NCBI RefSeq assembly: GCF_000283655.1
Contig: NC_016622.1
Location: 2,554,501-2,618,500, forward strand
DNA: 64,000 bases
Reading direction: 5' to 3'
Source of the DNA: Azospirillum lipoferum 4B
GTDB taxonomy: Bacteria > Pseudomonadota > Alphaproteobacteria > Azospirillales > Azospirillaceae
The notes under the pieces are model-generated. The model did not search any database, had not been told where the DNA came from, and saw only the letters and a program-made list of their open reading frames with translations. The translations under genes and the position numbers were made by a program. This document shows, one piece after another, positions 1 through 8,080 of this stretch; within the stretch, counting starts at the first letter, position 1, and each line of letters opens with the position of its first letter.

Positions 1-574
1 TCACCATCGAGGCGATGACCATGTCCGGGGGCACGCGGACGGCAAGGCTGATCGATTCGATGGGGTCGGTCACCGTCATGGTGCGGAAGCCGCAGGCCGC
101 CAGCTCCGTCCCCAGCTTCTTGGCGACGACCTTGGAGGGGGTGACCAGCATGATCTCGACGTTGCGGACCTCGACGTCGGTGACCTGGAATTCGTAGCGC
201 ACCGGCAGGGCGCGGATGATCCGGTTGGTCTCGGCCAGCAGCGGCTGTTCGGCGCGGTCGACCAGTTCGGAGATGCGGTCGATGAAGATCTGGGCGTCGA
301 TCAGCTGCTTCTCGTCCAGCCGCTTCAGGCCGCTGAGGTAATCCTCCAGACGGTGGGCGACGAGGCTGACGGTGGGATAGCCGAAGCTGGTGCCCATGCC
401 CTTGAAGTTGTGGGCCTCCAGCCGCAGCACGCCGATGGTCTCGACATCGCTGCGCTGGCCCTTCACGCGGTCCGCCAGCGTCGCGTTCATCAGCTCCAGC
501 CGATCGCGCGCATCGTCCACGAACTCCATGCGCAAGCGGTCTTCGAGGTCGTCGGTCGACAGGTACGAGGCCAT
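1..574 (-). CDS. Hpt-domain protein with a pseudo-receiver-like region (C-terminus beyond window)
   Basis: The first 191 codons are present and the gene runs off the left edge, so its C-terminus is not visible. Residues about 10-110 form a histidine phosphotransfer helix bundle. His55 lies in AHNFKGMGTSFG, the HxxKG signature of Hpt domains, which pass phosphate between sensor kinases and response regulators. From about residue 135 an alpha/beta segment resembles a CheY receiver. However, the acidic pair is replaced by VTPSK and the phosphoacceptor position reads PDMVIASMV instead of an Asp, so this part looks like a pseudo-receiver. The ATG at 574 gives the natural N-terminus MASYLSTDDL. The Hpt call is firm. 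The receiver-like assignment is inference from pattern, and the partner kinase is not in the window. Confidence 0.75.
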   Translation of the reverse strand, partial: MASYLSTDDLEDRLRMEFVDDARDRLELMNATLADRVKGQRSDVETIGVLRLEAHNFKGMGTSFGYPTVSLVAHRLEDYLSGLKRLDEKQLIDAQIFIDRISELVDRAEQPLLAETNRIIRALPVRYEFQVTDVEVRNVEIMLVTPSKVVAKKLGTELAACGFRTMTVTDPIESISLAVRVPPDMVIASMV

Positions 575-704
575 GGAGCGGATTCCGGCACGGGGGAAAG
601 GAGTACCCCGAAGGTACACCAAAACGGTGCGCCGAAACAGACGCGGCGCGCCCCTATGTGCAGGGACGCGCCGCGCGTAACGAAATCACCGGGTCATGAA
701 ACGG

Positions 705-1262
705 TCAGAGCCGCGCCAGCAGCCCCTGGAACCAGGCCAGACGGTCTTCGGCCTGGGCGATGTCCAGATCGAGCCAGGAGGCGAAGTGGCTGTCGCTGCC
801 GACGTCGCTGCCGACATCGGCCCGCTTCAGATCGCCCAGCCGGGCCAGCTCGGTCTCGCAGAGAGCCACGAGATTGTCGATCTGGTCGCGCTGCGACTCG
901 ACGTCCAGCAGGTGCAGGAAGCGCAGCTTCAGCGCGATGACCAGCTTGTTCAGCCCGTCGGCCGACGGCGCGCGGACATTGGCACGCATCAGCGTCCCGA
1001 ACTCCGCCCGGCCGGCGTCGGTCGGCCCCAGCAGGGCATTGTCTTCCATGCCGCTGCCGTCCAGCGCCTCGATCAGCCCCTCGTAGCGCAGCATCTCCAG
1101 CGAGGTGCCCATCAGGTCCAGCGACGGCCCCATGATGCGGTCGAGGAAATGACGCACCGAGCCGGCCAGATCGGCGTAGCGCAGCGGACCGCCCTGGATC
1201 AGGGTGCCCAGGACGACGAGGCGCACGGCCTCCTTCGGCATCAGCGAGTTGTCACGGTACAT
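705..1262 (-). CDS. PadR-like winged-helix transcriptional regulator
   Basis: 185 residues. The N-terminal 75 residues read as a winged helix: PKEAVRLVVLGTLIQGG opens it, and SLEMLRYEGLIEAL matches the recognition helix and wing of PadR-type repressors, followed by a DAGRAEF strand. The rest is helical, as in the PadR dimerisation tail. It includes a small in-frame duplication (DVGSDVGSD, about residues 150-158) copied at DNA level. The start at 1262 is preferred over upstream codons because AGGGGG lies a few bases ahead of it. A perfect 17-bp palindrome sits about 95 bp upstream and could be its own operator. The gene is downstream of hemA on the same strand, with 180 bp between. Ligand and targets are unknown. 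Confidence 0.65.
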   Translation of the reverse strand: MYRDNSLMPKEAVRLVVLGTLIQGGPLRYADLAGSVRHFLDRIMGPSLDLMGTSLEMLRYEGLIEALDGSGMEDNALLGPTDAGRAEFGTLMRANVRAPSADGLNKLVIALKLRFLHLLDVESQRDQIDNLVALCETELARLGDLKRADVGSDVGSDSHFASWLDLDIAQAEDRLAWFQGLLARL

Positions 1263-1355
1263 GGCGAACCCCCTGGGCGATGCCCCGGAAAGACAAAAGG
1301 ACGGCACGGCCGCAGCCGGCCCGCAGCGAAGAAACTGCGAACCGGTCGCAACACT

Positions 1356-1405
1356 ATCCCTAAGTTAGGGATGGCCGACCCATATGTCCAGAGGACAAAA
1401 TGTCC
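1356..1405. promoter_or_regulatory. palindromic operator candidates between hemA and the PadR-like gene
   Basis: ATCCCTAA-g-TTAGGGAT (1356-1372) is a perfect 8-bp inverted repeat. It is followed by TGTCC-aga-GGACA (1385-1397) and a third TGTCC at 1401. Such dyads ahead of a PadR-like gene fit an autoregulatory operator. No factor can be named from sequence. The 17-bp palindrome could also act as a weak hairpin after hemA, but no T-run follows. Confidence 0.45.
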
Positions 1406-1442
1406 CTACCGACAAAGGGGCTATTGAGGGGGAGCTTTCGCC

Positions 1443-2657
1443 TCAGGCCGCGAGCCGCAAATCCAGCCGGCTCCACACGTCCAGCAGCGCGTCCACCAGC
1501 ATGCCCATCTGCGCATCGCTGTGCAGCGGGGTCGGGGTGAAGCGCAGCCGCTCCGTTCCGCGCGGGACGGTGGGGTAATTGATCGGCTGGACGTAGATGT
1601 TATGCCTCTCCAGCAGCTCGTCCGAGGCCCGCTTGCAGCGATGGGCATCGCCGACCATCAGCGGAACGATGTGGCTGACCGACGGCATCACCGGCAGGCC
1701 GGCATCGGCGAACATCCGCTTCAGGGTGGCCGCACGCTCCTGATGCTTCGTCCGCTCGGTCTGGCTGTTCTTCAGGTGGCGGATGGAGGCCAGGGCGCCC
1801 GCTGCCAGGACCGGCGACAGCGAGGTGGAGAAGATGAAGCCGGCGGCGAAGCTGCGGACGCAGTCGATCAGCGCGGTGGAACCGGTGATGTAGCCGCCCT
1901 GCACGCCGAAGGCCTTGCCCAGCGTTCCTTCGATGATGGTCAGCCGGTCCATGGCACCGTCGCGCTCGGCCACGCCGGCGCCGCGGGCGCCGTACATGCC
2001 GACGGCGTGCACCTCGTCCAGATAGGTCATGGCGCCGTGCTTGTCGGCGACGTCGCACAGGTCATGGATGGGGGCGATGTCGCCGTCCATCGAGTAGACG
2101 CTTTCGAACGCCACCACCTTGGGCCGGCCGGGAGCGATGCCGGACAGCAGCTCGTCCAGGTGCTTGGGATCGTTGTGGCGGAAGATGTGCTTCTCGGCGC
2201 CCGAGTTGCGGATGCCGGTGATCATCGAGTTGTGGTTCAGCGCGTCCGACAGGATCACGCAATTGGGCAGGATCTTGCCCAGCGTGGTCAGCGTCGCGTC
2301 GTTCGACACATAGCCCGAGGTGAAGAGCAGCGCCGCTTCCTTGCGGTGCAGGTCGGCCAGTTCGCGCTCCAGCAGCACATGGTAGATGTTGGTGCCGGAG
2401 ATGTTGCGGGTGCCGCCGGCACCGGCGCCGACCTGGTCCAGCGCGTCGTGCATCGCCTTCAGCACGTTGGGGTGCTGGCCCATGCCGAGATAGTCGTTGG
2501 AGCACCAGACCGTGACCGGACGCTCGCGCCCGTTGGAATCGCGGAAGGTCGCCGTCGGGAAGTTGCCCGCATGGCGTTCCAGATTGGCGAACACCCGATA
2601 GCGGCCGTCCTGCTTCAGGGTCGCAATCTGGTTGCGGAAGAAAGTCTCGTAATCCAT
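1443..2657 (-). CDS. hemA: 5-aminolevulinate synthase
   Basis: 404 residues, the usual length for bacterial ALAS. The enzyme condenses succinyl-CoA and glycine to 5-aminolevulinate with PLP, the committed step of haem synthesis by the C4 route typical of alphaproteobacteria. Seen: the N-terminal [11 protein letters not shown], the glycine-rich loop [13 protein letters not shown] (about 77-89), the DEVHAVG PLP-ring Asp region (about 214-220) and the Schiff-base Lys248 in EGTLGKAFG. The ATG at 2657 was chosen because the family starts with this MDYE-type sequence; codons further upstream add an unrelated basic stretch. A perfect FNR/FixK-type box lies 122 bp upstream, which suggests control by low oxygen. 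The gene is single and followed by the PadR-like gene. Confidence 0.97.
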   Translation of the reverse strand: MDYETFFRNQIATLKQDGRYRVFANLERHAGNFPTATFRDSNGRERPVTVWCSNDYLGMGQHPNVLKAMHDALDQVGAGAGGTRNISGTNIYHVLLERELADLHRKEAALLFTSGYVSNDATLTTLGKILPNCVILSDALNHNSMITGIRNSGAEKHIFRHNDPKHLDELLSGIAPGRPKVVAFESVYSMDGDIAPIHDLCDVADKHGAMTYLDEVHAVGMYGARGAGVAERDGAMDRLTIIEGTLGKAFGVQGGYITGSTALIDCVRSFAAGFIFSTSLSPVLAAGALASIRHLKNSQTERTKHQERAATLKRMFADAGLPVMPSVSHIVPLMVGDAHRCKRASDELLERHNIYVQPINYPTVPRGTERLRFTPTPLHSDAQMGMLVDALLDVWSRLDLRLAA

Positions 2658-2779
2658 CGCGCGTTCCCGTTCGCGTTCATTCACACGGTCGGCTGCACCG
2701 GTTGAAGGCATATGGGCTAGGCCATTCGGTCGGCGCATCGAAGAGGATGGCATGATCCTTACCGTCACGCCACCCGGCA

Positions 2780-2793
2780 TTGATCGAAATCAA
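2780..2793 (-). promoter_or_regulatory. FNR/FixK-type box upstream of hemA
   Basis: TTGATCGAAATCAA matches the TTGAT-N4-ATCAA consensus of Crp/Fnr-family anaerobic regulators with no mismatch. It lies in the 450-bp gap between the divergent hemA and DUF2235 genes. The distance to the hemA start (about 122 bp) allows a promoter between the two. Oxygen control of hemA through FixK/Fnr proteins is known in rhizobia. Its effect on the DUF2235 gene, about 315 bp away, is less likely. Confidence 0.75.
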
Positions 2794-3033
2794 GCCAATG
2801 TCATATGGGACCTTCGCACAAGTGGCAGGCACCCATGTCCTGCGGATGCCGTATGTCGGCTTCCCGCCGACAGCACGGCCATGTGACCCTTGACTTGACC
2901 GAAACGGCAATTACAGGGGCGGAACCTTTCGGCATAACCATGGCTGCAATCAAGGAATATGTGCGTATGTCCGCACCGCCCCCAGCGAACGGTTGCGGCA
3001 CACATGCAGCAGCATTCCGGGGTTGTGTCCATT

Positions 3034-3051
3034 TTCAACAAATCTGTTGAA
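3034..3051. promoter_or_regulatory. inverted repeat upstream of the DUF2235 gene
   Basis: TTCAACA-aatc-TGTTGAA has perfect 7-bp arms and lies 56 bp before the ATG of the DUF2235 gene, in AT-rich DNA. It may be an operator. No known factor is matched. Confidence 0.35.
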
Positions 3052-3107
3052 GGGGAAAAAATATCGCTGCCATCATCTCCTGCGAGCAGGCCAGCAGGGA
3101 GGGCAAG

Positions 3108-4214
3108 ATGGCGAAGCGGATCGTCCTGTGTTTCGACGGCACCTGGAACACGCCAGGCAGCGGCAATCGGCCCGACAAGGACAACGAGGCGGCGACCAAC
3201 GTCTGGAAATTCCACAAGTCGGTTCTCGGCAACGCCCCCGACGGCATGGCGCAGATCAGCCATTACGACTCCGGCGTCGGCACCGACGACGAGGGCGGGT
3301 TCCTCCATGACTGGTTCGACAAGGTTTTCGGCGGCGCCTTCGGCCTCGGCATCGACAAGAAGATCAAGGACGGCTACCGCTTCCTCGCCTCGGAGTACAA
3401 TGACGGCGACCACGTCTTCATTCTGGGCTTCTCGCGCGGCGCCTACACCGCCCGCAGCCTCGTCGGCCTGATCCGCAATGCCGGGCTGCTGCCGGCCGAC
3501 AAGTTGAACCAGACCGACGCGGCCTATGCGCTCTACCGCAAGCGGGACGACGGCCCCGACGTGGACGAGGCGAAGCAGTTCCGCGATACCCATGGATCGA
3601 CGCCGATCCCCATCCATTTCCTCGGTGTCTGGGACACGGTGGGCGCGCTCGGTGTGCCGCTCGGCATCTGCGACCATCTGGACGAGGAGCTGTACGGCTT
3701 CCACGACACCGAACTCAGCAGCCTTGTCCGCAACGCCTTCCAGGCGCTGGCGATCGACGAGCACCGCAAGACCTTCGCCGCCAACCTGTGGGATCCGAAG
3801 GACAAGCCGGCACAGCGGATGGAACAGCGCTGGTTCGCCGGCTGCCATTCGAATGTCGGCGGCGGCTATGACGACGACAGGCTGTCGGACATCGCGCTGA
3901 AATGGATGATGGAGCACGCCGAATCCTGCGGGCTGGCCATCGACCCCATCTGGGTGCCGGAGGTGACGACCGACAACGCGCTGGGCACCATCGTGGATTC
4001 CTATGCCCGCTTTCTGGACGGGGTCGGCAAGCTGGTGGAGCCGCGCCATTACCGCCCGGTCTGCGTCCTGCCCTACGGCGAAGAGAACCTGCACGCATCG
4101 GTGCCGCAGCGCGCCGCCGGCGATGCGGGCTATGCGCCTCCCAATATCGGCTACCGCAAGGCGCTGGTCCAGTTCGGTGCCGTGCGGGCGGCGGAGCCGG
4201 CCACGGCCAGCTGA
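3108..4214 (+). CDS. DUF2235 alpha/beta-hydrolase (T6SS Tle1-like lipase family)
   Basis: 368 residues. The start KRIVLCFDGTWN (residues 3-14) and the nucleophile elbow GFSRGAYTARSLVG (a GxSxG motif near residue 108) define the DUF2235 family of uncharacterised alpha/beta hydrolases. This family includes type VI secretion phospholipase effectors of the Tle1 group. VWDTVGALG supplies the likely catalytic Asp region, and WFAGCHSNVGGGY is the conserved late motif. No signal peptide, VgrG, PAAR or immunity gene is next to it, so a secreted role is not supported here; a cytoplasmic esterase is equally possible. It is monocistronic and ends in a strong bidirectional terminator shared with upp. Confidence 0.8.
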   Translation: MAKRIVLCFDGTWNTPGSGNRPDKDNEAATNVWKFHKSVLGNAPDGMAQISHYDSGVGTDDEGGFLHDWFDKVFGGAFGLGIDKKIKDGYRFLASEYNDGDHVFILGFSRGAYTARSLVGLIRNAGLLPADKLNQTDAAYALYRKRDDGPDVDEAKQFRDTHGSTPIPIHFLGVWDTVGALGVPLGICDHLDEELYGFHDTELSSLVRNAFQALAIDEHRKTFAANLWDPKDKPAQRMEQRWFAGCHSNVGGGYDDDRLSDIALKWMMEHAESCGLAIDPIWVPEVTTDNALGTIVDSYARFLDGVGKLVEPRHYRPVCVLPYGEENLHASVPQRAAGDAGYAPPNIGYRKALVQFGAVRAAEPATAS

Positions 4215-4245
4215 CGGGGGCCCCGGCTGACCGGAAGGACCCGAC

Positions 4246-4289
4246 GGAAAACGGGGCGGAGCCGTCCTCCGGCGCCCGCCCCGTTTTCC
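4246..4289. terminator. bidirectional terminator between DUF2235 gene and upp
   Basis: GGAAAACGGGGCGG (4246-4259) and its exact reverse complement (4276-4289) form a 14-bp stem. The arms end in A/T runs on both sides, so it can stop transcription of both convergent genes. Confidence 0.85.
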
Positions 4290-4305
4290 TTGGCTTGATC
4301 GGTCC

Positions 4306-4956
4306 TTACTTGGTGCCGAACATGCGGTCGCCGGCATCGCCCAGGCCGGGAACGATGTAGGCGTCCTCGTTCAGGTGGCTGTCCAGGGCGGCGGTGAAGA
4401 CCTTCACGTCCGGATGCGACTCGTGGAAGCGGCGCACGCCTTCGGGGGCGGCGACCAGCGCCATGAAGCGGATGTTGTGGTCGTCGACGCCATGGCGGTT
4501 CAGCACGTCGCAGGCATGGGCGGCGGAATTGCCGGTCGCCAGCATCGGATCGACGACGATGAACAGCCGCCCCTCGGCCGGCGGCAGCTTCACCAGATAT
4601 TCGTGCGGCTGCTTGGTCTCGTGGTCGCGGTAGAGGCCGATATGCCCCTCGCGCGCCGACGGCACCAGTTCCAGCAGACCGGCCGACATGCCGAGCCCGG
4701 CGCGCAGAACCGGCACGACTGCCAGCTTCTTGCCCAGGATCACCGGCGCGTCCATCGGCTGCAGCGGCGTCTCGATCCGCTCGGTGGTCAGCGGAATGTC
4801 GCGTGTCAGCTCATAGCCCATCAGCAGCGAGATCTCGCGCAGAAGGGTGCGGAACCCGCCGGTCGACCGCTCCTTGTTCCGCATGTGGGTCAGCTTGTGC
4901 TGGATCAGCGGATGGTCGAGGATGAACAGGTTGGGGAACTCGGGCTGGGTGCGCAT
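4306..4956 (-). CDS. upp: uracil phosphoribosyltransferase
   Basis: 216 residues. It converts uracil and PRPP to UMP in pyrimidine salvage. Seen: [19 protein letters not shown] near the N-terminus, the PVLRAGLGM hood region, the PRPP-binding [11 protein letters not shown] (about residue 135) and the C-terminal uracil loop ending in [11 protein letters not shown]. The start at 4956 ([10 protein letters not shown]) gives the normal family length; the 22-codon upstream extension is not conserved in type. It is convergent with the DUF2235 gene. No other uracil transport or salvage genes are adjacent. Confidence 0.95.
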   Translation of the reverse strand: MRTQPEFPNLFILDHPLIQHKLTHMRNKERSTGGFRTLLREISLLMGYELTRDIPLTTERIETPLQPMDAPVILGKKLAVVPVLRAGLGMSAGLLELVPSAREGHIGLYRDHETKQPHEYLVKLPPAEGRLFIVVDPMLATGNSAAHACDVLNRHGVDDHNIRFMALVAAPEGVRRFHESHPDVKVFTAALDSHLNEDAYIVPGLGDAGDRMFGTK

Positions 4957-5052
4957 GGAATCCGGATCGCGGCTGACAATAAGGTTGGCCCGATCGTACC
5001 GCGCCAGAGGGGCCGGGGCCAAGGGGGCTGACCGGACAGCTGCCGTTAACCC

Positions 5053-5961
5053 CTATCCACGCCCCGCCTTCGCCGCCGCCGGCTTCGGTTCCGGACGGTC
5101 GATGCCGTAGCGGATCACGCGGTTGCGGCCGGAATTCTTGGCCTGATAGAGCGCGCGGTCGGCACAGACCACCAGATCGTCCACGGTGAGGTCGGACACC
5201 GCCTCCACCAGCCCGAAGGAGGCGGTGACGGGGATCACCCGGCCATCGGGCAGCACCACCGGCGAGCGCATCAGGTCGACGCGCAGCCGCTCGATCACCT
5301 CATAGCCCTCGTCAAGCCTGGTTTCCTTCAGGCAGACCAGGAACTCCTCGCCGCCCATGCGGAAGGCCTCGTCGAAGCTGCGGACGCCGCGGCTGATGAC
5401 GGCGGCGGTTGCGGCCAGCACCCGGTCGCCGATGTCGTGGCCGTAGCTGTCGTTGATGCCCTTGAACTTGTCGATGTCGCACAGCGCGACGCAGAAGGGC
5501 TGGCCGGTGCGGCTGTAGCGGTTGTGCTCGCGCTCCAGCGCCTCGCCCATGCCGCGCCGCGTGCGCAGGCCGGTCAGCGGGTCCAGGCCGGAGGCGGCGG
5601 CGGCGAAGGCGCGCTCCATCCGGCGCAGATGCAGCATGAACTCCTCGAAGCGGCCGATCACCCCTTCATACTCGGCCTCGGTCGGCGGCTCGCCGCCGGA
5701 CGCCTTCAGCAGGATCAGCCGGGCCTGCCGGTGCATCTGCTCGTGCAGGTTGGCCAGCTTCTGCACCGCCGGCTGCTGCAGCAGGTCGTCGCGGCGCGCG
5801 GCCTGGCACCATGCCTCGAAGGAGGCCGGGGCCGACGACCGCTCCCCGCCGCGGCCCTCACGGTAGAAAACGGCGCGCTGCCACTGGCCGACCCAGCGCA
5901 GATGCTCGTCGAGCACGGCGCCGAGCGCCTCGGTTGTGGACGGAGTGGTCGAATCGCTCAT
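5053..5961 (-). CDS. diguanylate cyclase with N-terminal CZB zinc-sensing domain (DgcZ-like)
   Basis: 302 residues. The C-terminal half is a GGDEF domain that makes cyclic di-GMP. It has DPLTGLRTRRG at its start, the active-site motif GGEEF, and an intact inhibitory I-site RSFD five residues before it. The N-terminal 90 residues carry His20, Cys52, His73 and His77, the 3His-1Cys pattern and spacing of chemoreceptor zinc-binding (CZB) domains. E. coli DgcZ has the same CZB-GGDEF order, and zinc inhibits it. No membrane segment is seen, so it is cytosolic. It is a single gene and runs in the same direction as upp. Zinc control is inferred from the conserved ligands. Confidence 0.9.
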   Translation of the reverse strand: MSDSTTPSTTEALGAVLDEHLRWVGQWQRAVFYREGRGGERSSAPASFEAWCQAARRDDLLQQPAVQKLANLHEQMHRQARLILLKASGGEPPTEAEYEGVIGRFEEFMLHLRRMERAFAAAASGLDPLTGLRTRRGMGEALEREHNRYSRTGQPFCVALCDIDKFKGINDSYGHDIGDRVLAATAAVISRGVRSFDEAFRMGGEEFLVCLKETRLDEGYEVIERLRVDLMRSPVVLPDGRVIPVTASFGLVEAVSDLTVDDLVVCADRALYQAKNSGRNRVIRYGIDRPEPKPAAAKAGRG

Positions 5962-6055
5962 GGGCGCATCCTACCCGACGGCGCAAGGTCCCGCCATGCG
6001 ATCAAGATAAGCCGAAGCATTCGTCTAAAACAGGTCGCTTTCGGGCAAAACGTCC

Positions 6056-6700
6056 CTAAAGCCCCGTGACCGTCGACAGGAAGGCGCGGACCAGCGCCGG
6101 ATCCTTGTGGCCGGGGCGGTCCTCCACGCCCGACGACACGTCGACCTCGGTGGCGCCGGTGACGCGCACCGCCTCCGCCACATTGTCGGCCGTCAGACCA
6201 CCCGACAGCATCCAGGGGCGCGGCCAGCTGCGGCCGGCCAGGATCGTCCAGTCGAAGGCGATGCCGTTGCCGCCGGGCAGTGCCGACACCTTGGCCGGCG
6301 GCTTGGCATCGAACAGCAGCCGGTCGGCCACCTCCGCCGCCTCCAGCGCCGCGGTCAGGTCTTCCGGCCCGCCGACCCGGATCGCCTTCATCACCGGCAG
6401 GGCATAGCGGGCCTTGATCTCGGCGATGCGGCGCGGCGTCTCGCTGCCGTGCAGCTGGATCAGGTCGAGCGGGACCTGCCCGGTGACATGTTCCAGGAAC
6501 TCGTCGTCGGGATCGACGAATAGCCCGACGGAGCGCACGCCGGTCGGCAGCAGCCGCGCCAGTTCCGCCGCCATCGGCGGCGCGATGGCGCGCGGGCTGC
6601 GCGGGTAGAAGACGAAACCGACATAGCGCGCCCCGCCGGCGACGGCGGCGCGCAGGCTCTCGGGCTCGGTCAGGCCACAGATCTTGGCGGCGACGGTCAT
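6056..6700 (-). CDS. trpF: phosphoribosylanthranilate isomerase
   Basis: 214 residues, a single-domain TIM barrel that isomerises phosphoribosylanthranilate in tryptophan synthesis. The catalytic Cys is in KICGLT (residues 6-11) and the acid in FVDPDDEF (about 62-69). LLFDAKPP, FDWTILAG and LSGGLTADN mark the later strands, and GVEDRPGHKDP the phosphate-binding end. Its ATG overlaps the pyrF stop by four bases, so the two are translationally coupled. In many alphaproteobacteria trpF precedes trpBA; those genes are not here. Confidence 0.96.
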   Translation of the reverse strand: MTVAAKICGLTEPESLRAAVAGGARYVGFVFYPRSPRAIAPPMAAELARLLPTGVRSVGLFVDPDDEFLEHVTGQVPLDLIQLHGSETPRRIAEIKARYALPVMKAIRVGGPEDLTAALEAAEVADRLLFDAKPPAKVSALPGGNGIAFDWTILAGRSWPRPWMLSGGLTADNVAEAVRVTGATEVDVSSGVEDRPGHKDPALVRAFLSTVTGL

Positions 6701-7422
6701 GCGGTCCCCCCAAAATTATCATGGATTTCGGCGACGATGCGGCGGGCGGCGGCGGCCGGGTCGGGATCGGCGGTGATCGGGCGGCCGATGACCAGATGGT
6801 CGGCCCCGGCGGCCAGCGCCTCCGCCGGGGTCATGATGCGCTTCTGGTCGTTGGTGGCGGCCCAGGCCGGGCGGATGCCGGGCACCATCAGGATGAAATC
6901 GGGTCCGCAGGCCGCGCGGACCAGCGCCACCTCGGCCGGGGAGCAGACGACGCCGTCCACCCCGGACGCCTTGGCGAGCCTGGCCAGCCGCACCACCTGG
7001 TCTGCCACCGGCACCGACTGCCCGACGGCACCGAGATCGCCCTCGTCCAGGCTGGTCAGAACGGTGACGGCCAGGATCTTCGGACGATCCGCACCGGCAG
7101 TCGCCGCCGTCTCCGCCGCCGCGCGCATCATCGCCGGCCCGCCGGAGCTATGGATCGTCATGAAGGCCGGCTTCAGCGGCAGCGCCGCGCGCACGCCGCC
7201 CGCCACCGTGTTGGGGATGTCATGCAGCTTCAGGTCGAGGAACAGCGGCGGCCCGTCCTCCCCCACCACGGCGCGGACGCCGGCCGGCCCCTGGGCGATG
7301 AAGAACTCCAGCCCCAGCTTGATGCCGCCGACGGCCCCGGCCACCTGCCCGGCGATGCGGCGGGCGGCGTCGATCTCGGTGGTGTCGACGGAGCAATAGA
7401 TGCGCGAGGCTGGCGCGGTCAT
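6697..7422 (-). CDS. pyrF: orotidine 5'-phosphate decarboxylase
   Basis: 241 residues. It decarboxylates OMP to UMP, the last step of de novo pyrimidine synthesis. The catalytic Lys-Asp array is in FLDLKLHDIPNTV, and the C-terminal phosphate loop in MVPGIRP and LVIGRPITADPDP. The start at 7422 (MTAPASRIYCSVDTTE) begins just before the first barrel strand; more upstream codons encode a low-complexity basic stretch. The end overlaps trpF. The heme oxygenase gene lies 73 bp upstream on the same strand. Confidence 0.95.
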   Translation of the reverse strand: MTAPASRIYCSVDTTEIDAARRIAGQVAGAVGGIKLGLEFFIAQGPAGVRAVVGEDGPPLFLDLKLHDIPNTVAGGVRAALPLKPAFMTIHSSGGPAMMRAAAETAATAGADRPKILAVTVLTSLDEGDLGAVGQSVPVADQVVRLARLAKASGVDGVVCSPAEVALVRAACGPDFILMVPGIRPAWAATNDQKRIMTPAEALAAGADHLVIGRPITADPDPAAAARRIVAEIHDNFGGTA

Positions 7423-7495
7423 GGGCAGGCGGTCTCCAGAAACCCGAATGCGAATGGTGCGGCACCCTAGCAAGGGATGGGGCCATGCGCCAGTT

Positions 7496-8059
7496 TCAAC
7501 CCCTCTGCTCCCCCCACTGCTCCGCCGTCCACCGTTCCAGCGCTGCGAACAGGCCGGCGGCGGTGGCGCAGGCGACGGCCAGCGCCGCCGGATCGGCAAG
7601 CTCCTCCTCCAGCCGGACCATCAGCGCCTTCCAGGCGCCGGCCATGTCCAGCCCGTCCGACGCCAGGAAGCGCGCGCCGCGCCGGGCATCGAACCCCAGA
7701 GCGCGGGTGATCCCCGGCAGCATCGCCCGACCGCCATGGGCCGAGCCGTCCAGGACGTAGCGCGCCGCCAGCCGGGCCGGCGAGTTGTCGAGCGGCGGCA
7801 GGCCCCCCAATTCCGGCAGCGCGTCCGGATCGGTGCCGAGAACCCGCAAATCCTGGCGCAGCAGCGCCATCCGCGCCGAACCAGCCTCCCCCAGCGCCCG
7901 CTCGACCGGCGCGTTGAAGCCATGGAGCACGGCCAGCGCGCGGGCATACTGGTCGGCCGTGATGTCCGGCCGGACCAGCGGCTGCAGGACTGCCGCCTTG
8001 TCCAGCCGGTCGTGGCTTTCCCGCGTCGCGGCGCGCAGCGCCTGCCTTGCCGGTCCCAT
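7496..8059 (-). CDS. heme oxygenase-like protein (biliverdin-producing type)
   Basis: 187 residues, all-helical. The N-terminal ALRAATRESHDRLD has the spacing of the proximal-haem-ligand helix of heme oxygenases, with His16 as likely ligand. YARALAVLHGFNAPVE follows as the second helix of the fold. LGTDPDALPELGGLPPLDNSPARLAARYVLDGSAHGG resembles the bacterial BphO group, with the distal glycine-rich helix. It would open haem to biliverdin, iron and CO. It begins 21 bp after the ABC exporter stop, so both are probably one transcript. No bacteriophytochrome gene is next to it, which is the usual context of BphO, so a role in iron or haem turnover is possible. Confidence 0.75.
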   Translation of the reverse strand: MGPARQALRAATRESHDRLDKAAVLQPLVRPDITADQYARALAVLHGFNAPVERALGEAGSARMALLRQDLRVLGTDPDALPELGGLPPLDNSPARLAARYVLDGSAHGGRAMLPGITRALGFDARRGARFLASDGLDMAGAWKALMVRLEEELADPAALAVACATAAGLFAALERWTAEQWGEQRG

Positions 8060-8080
8060 GCCTCCCGTTCCCCGTTCCGG

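Noticed and set aside
2805-3050. Short plus-strand frame in the hemA/DUF2235 gap
   Set aside because: No ribosome site, Cys/His/Pro-rich composition without pattern, and it overlaps the promoter region.
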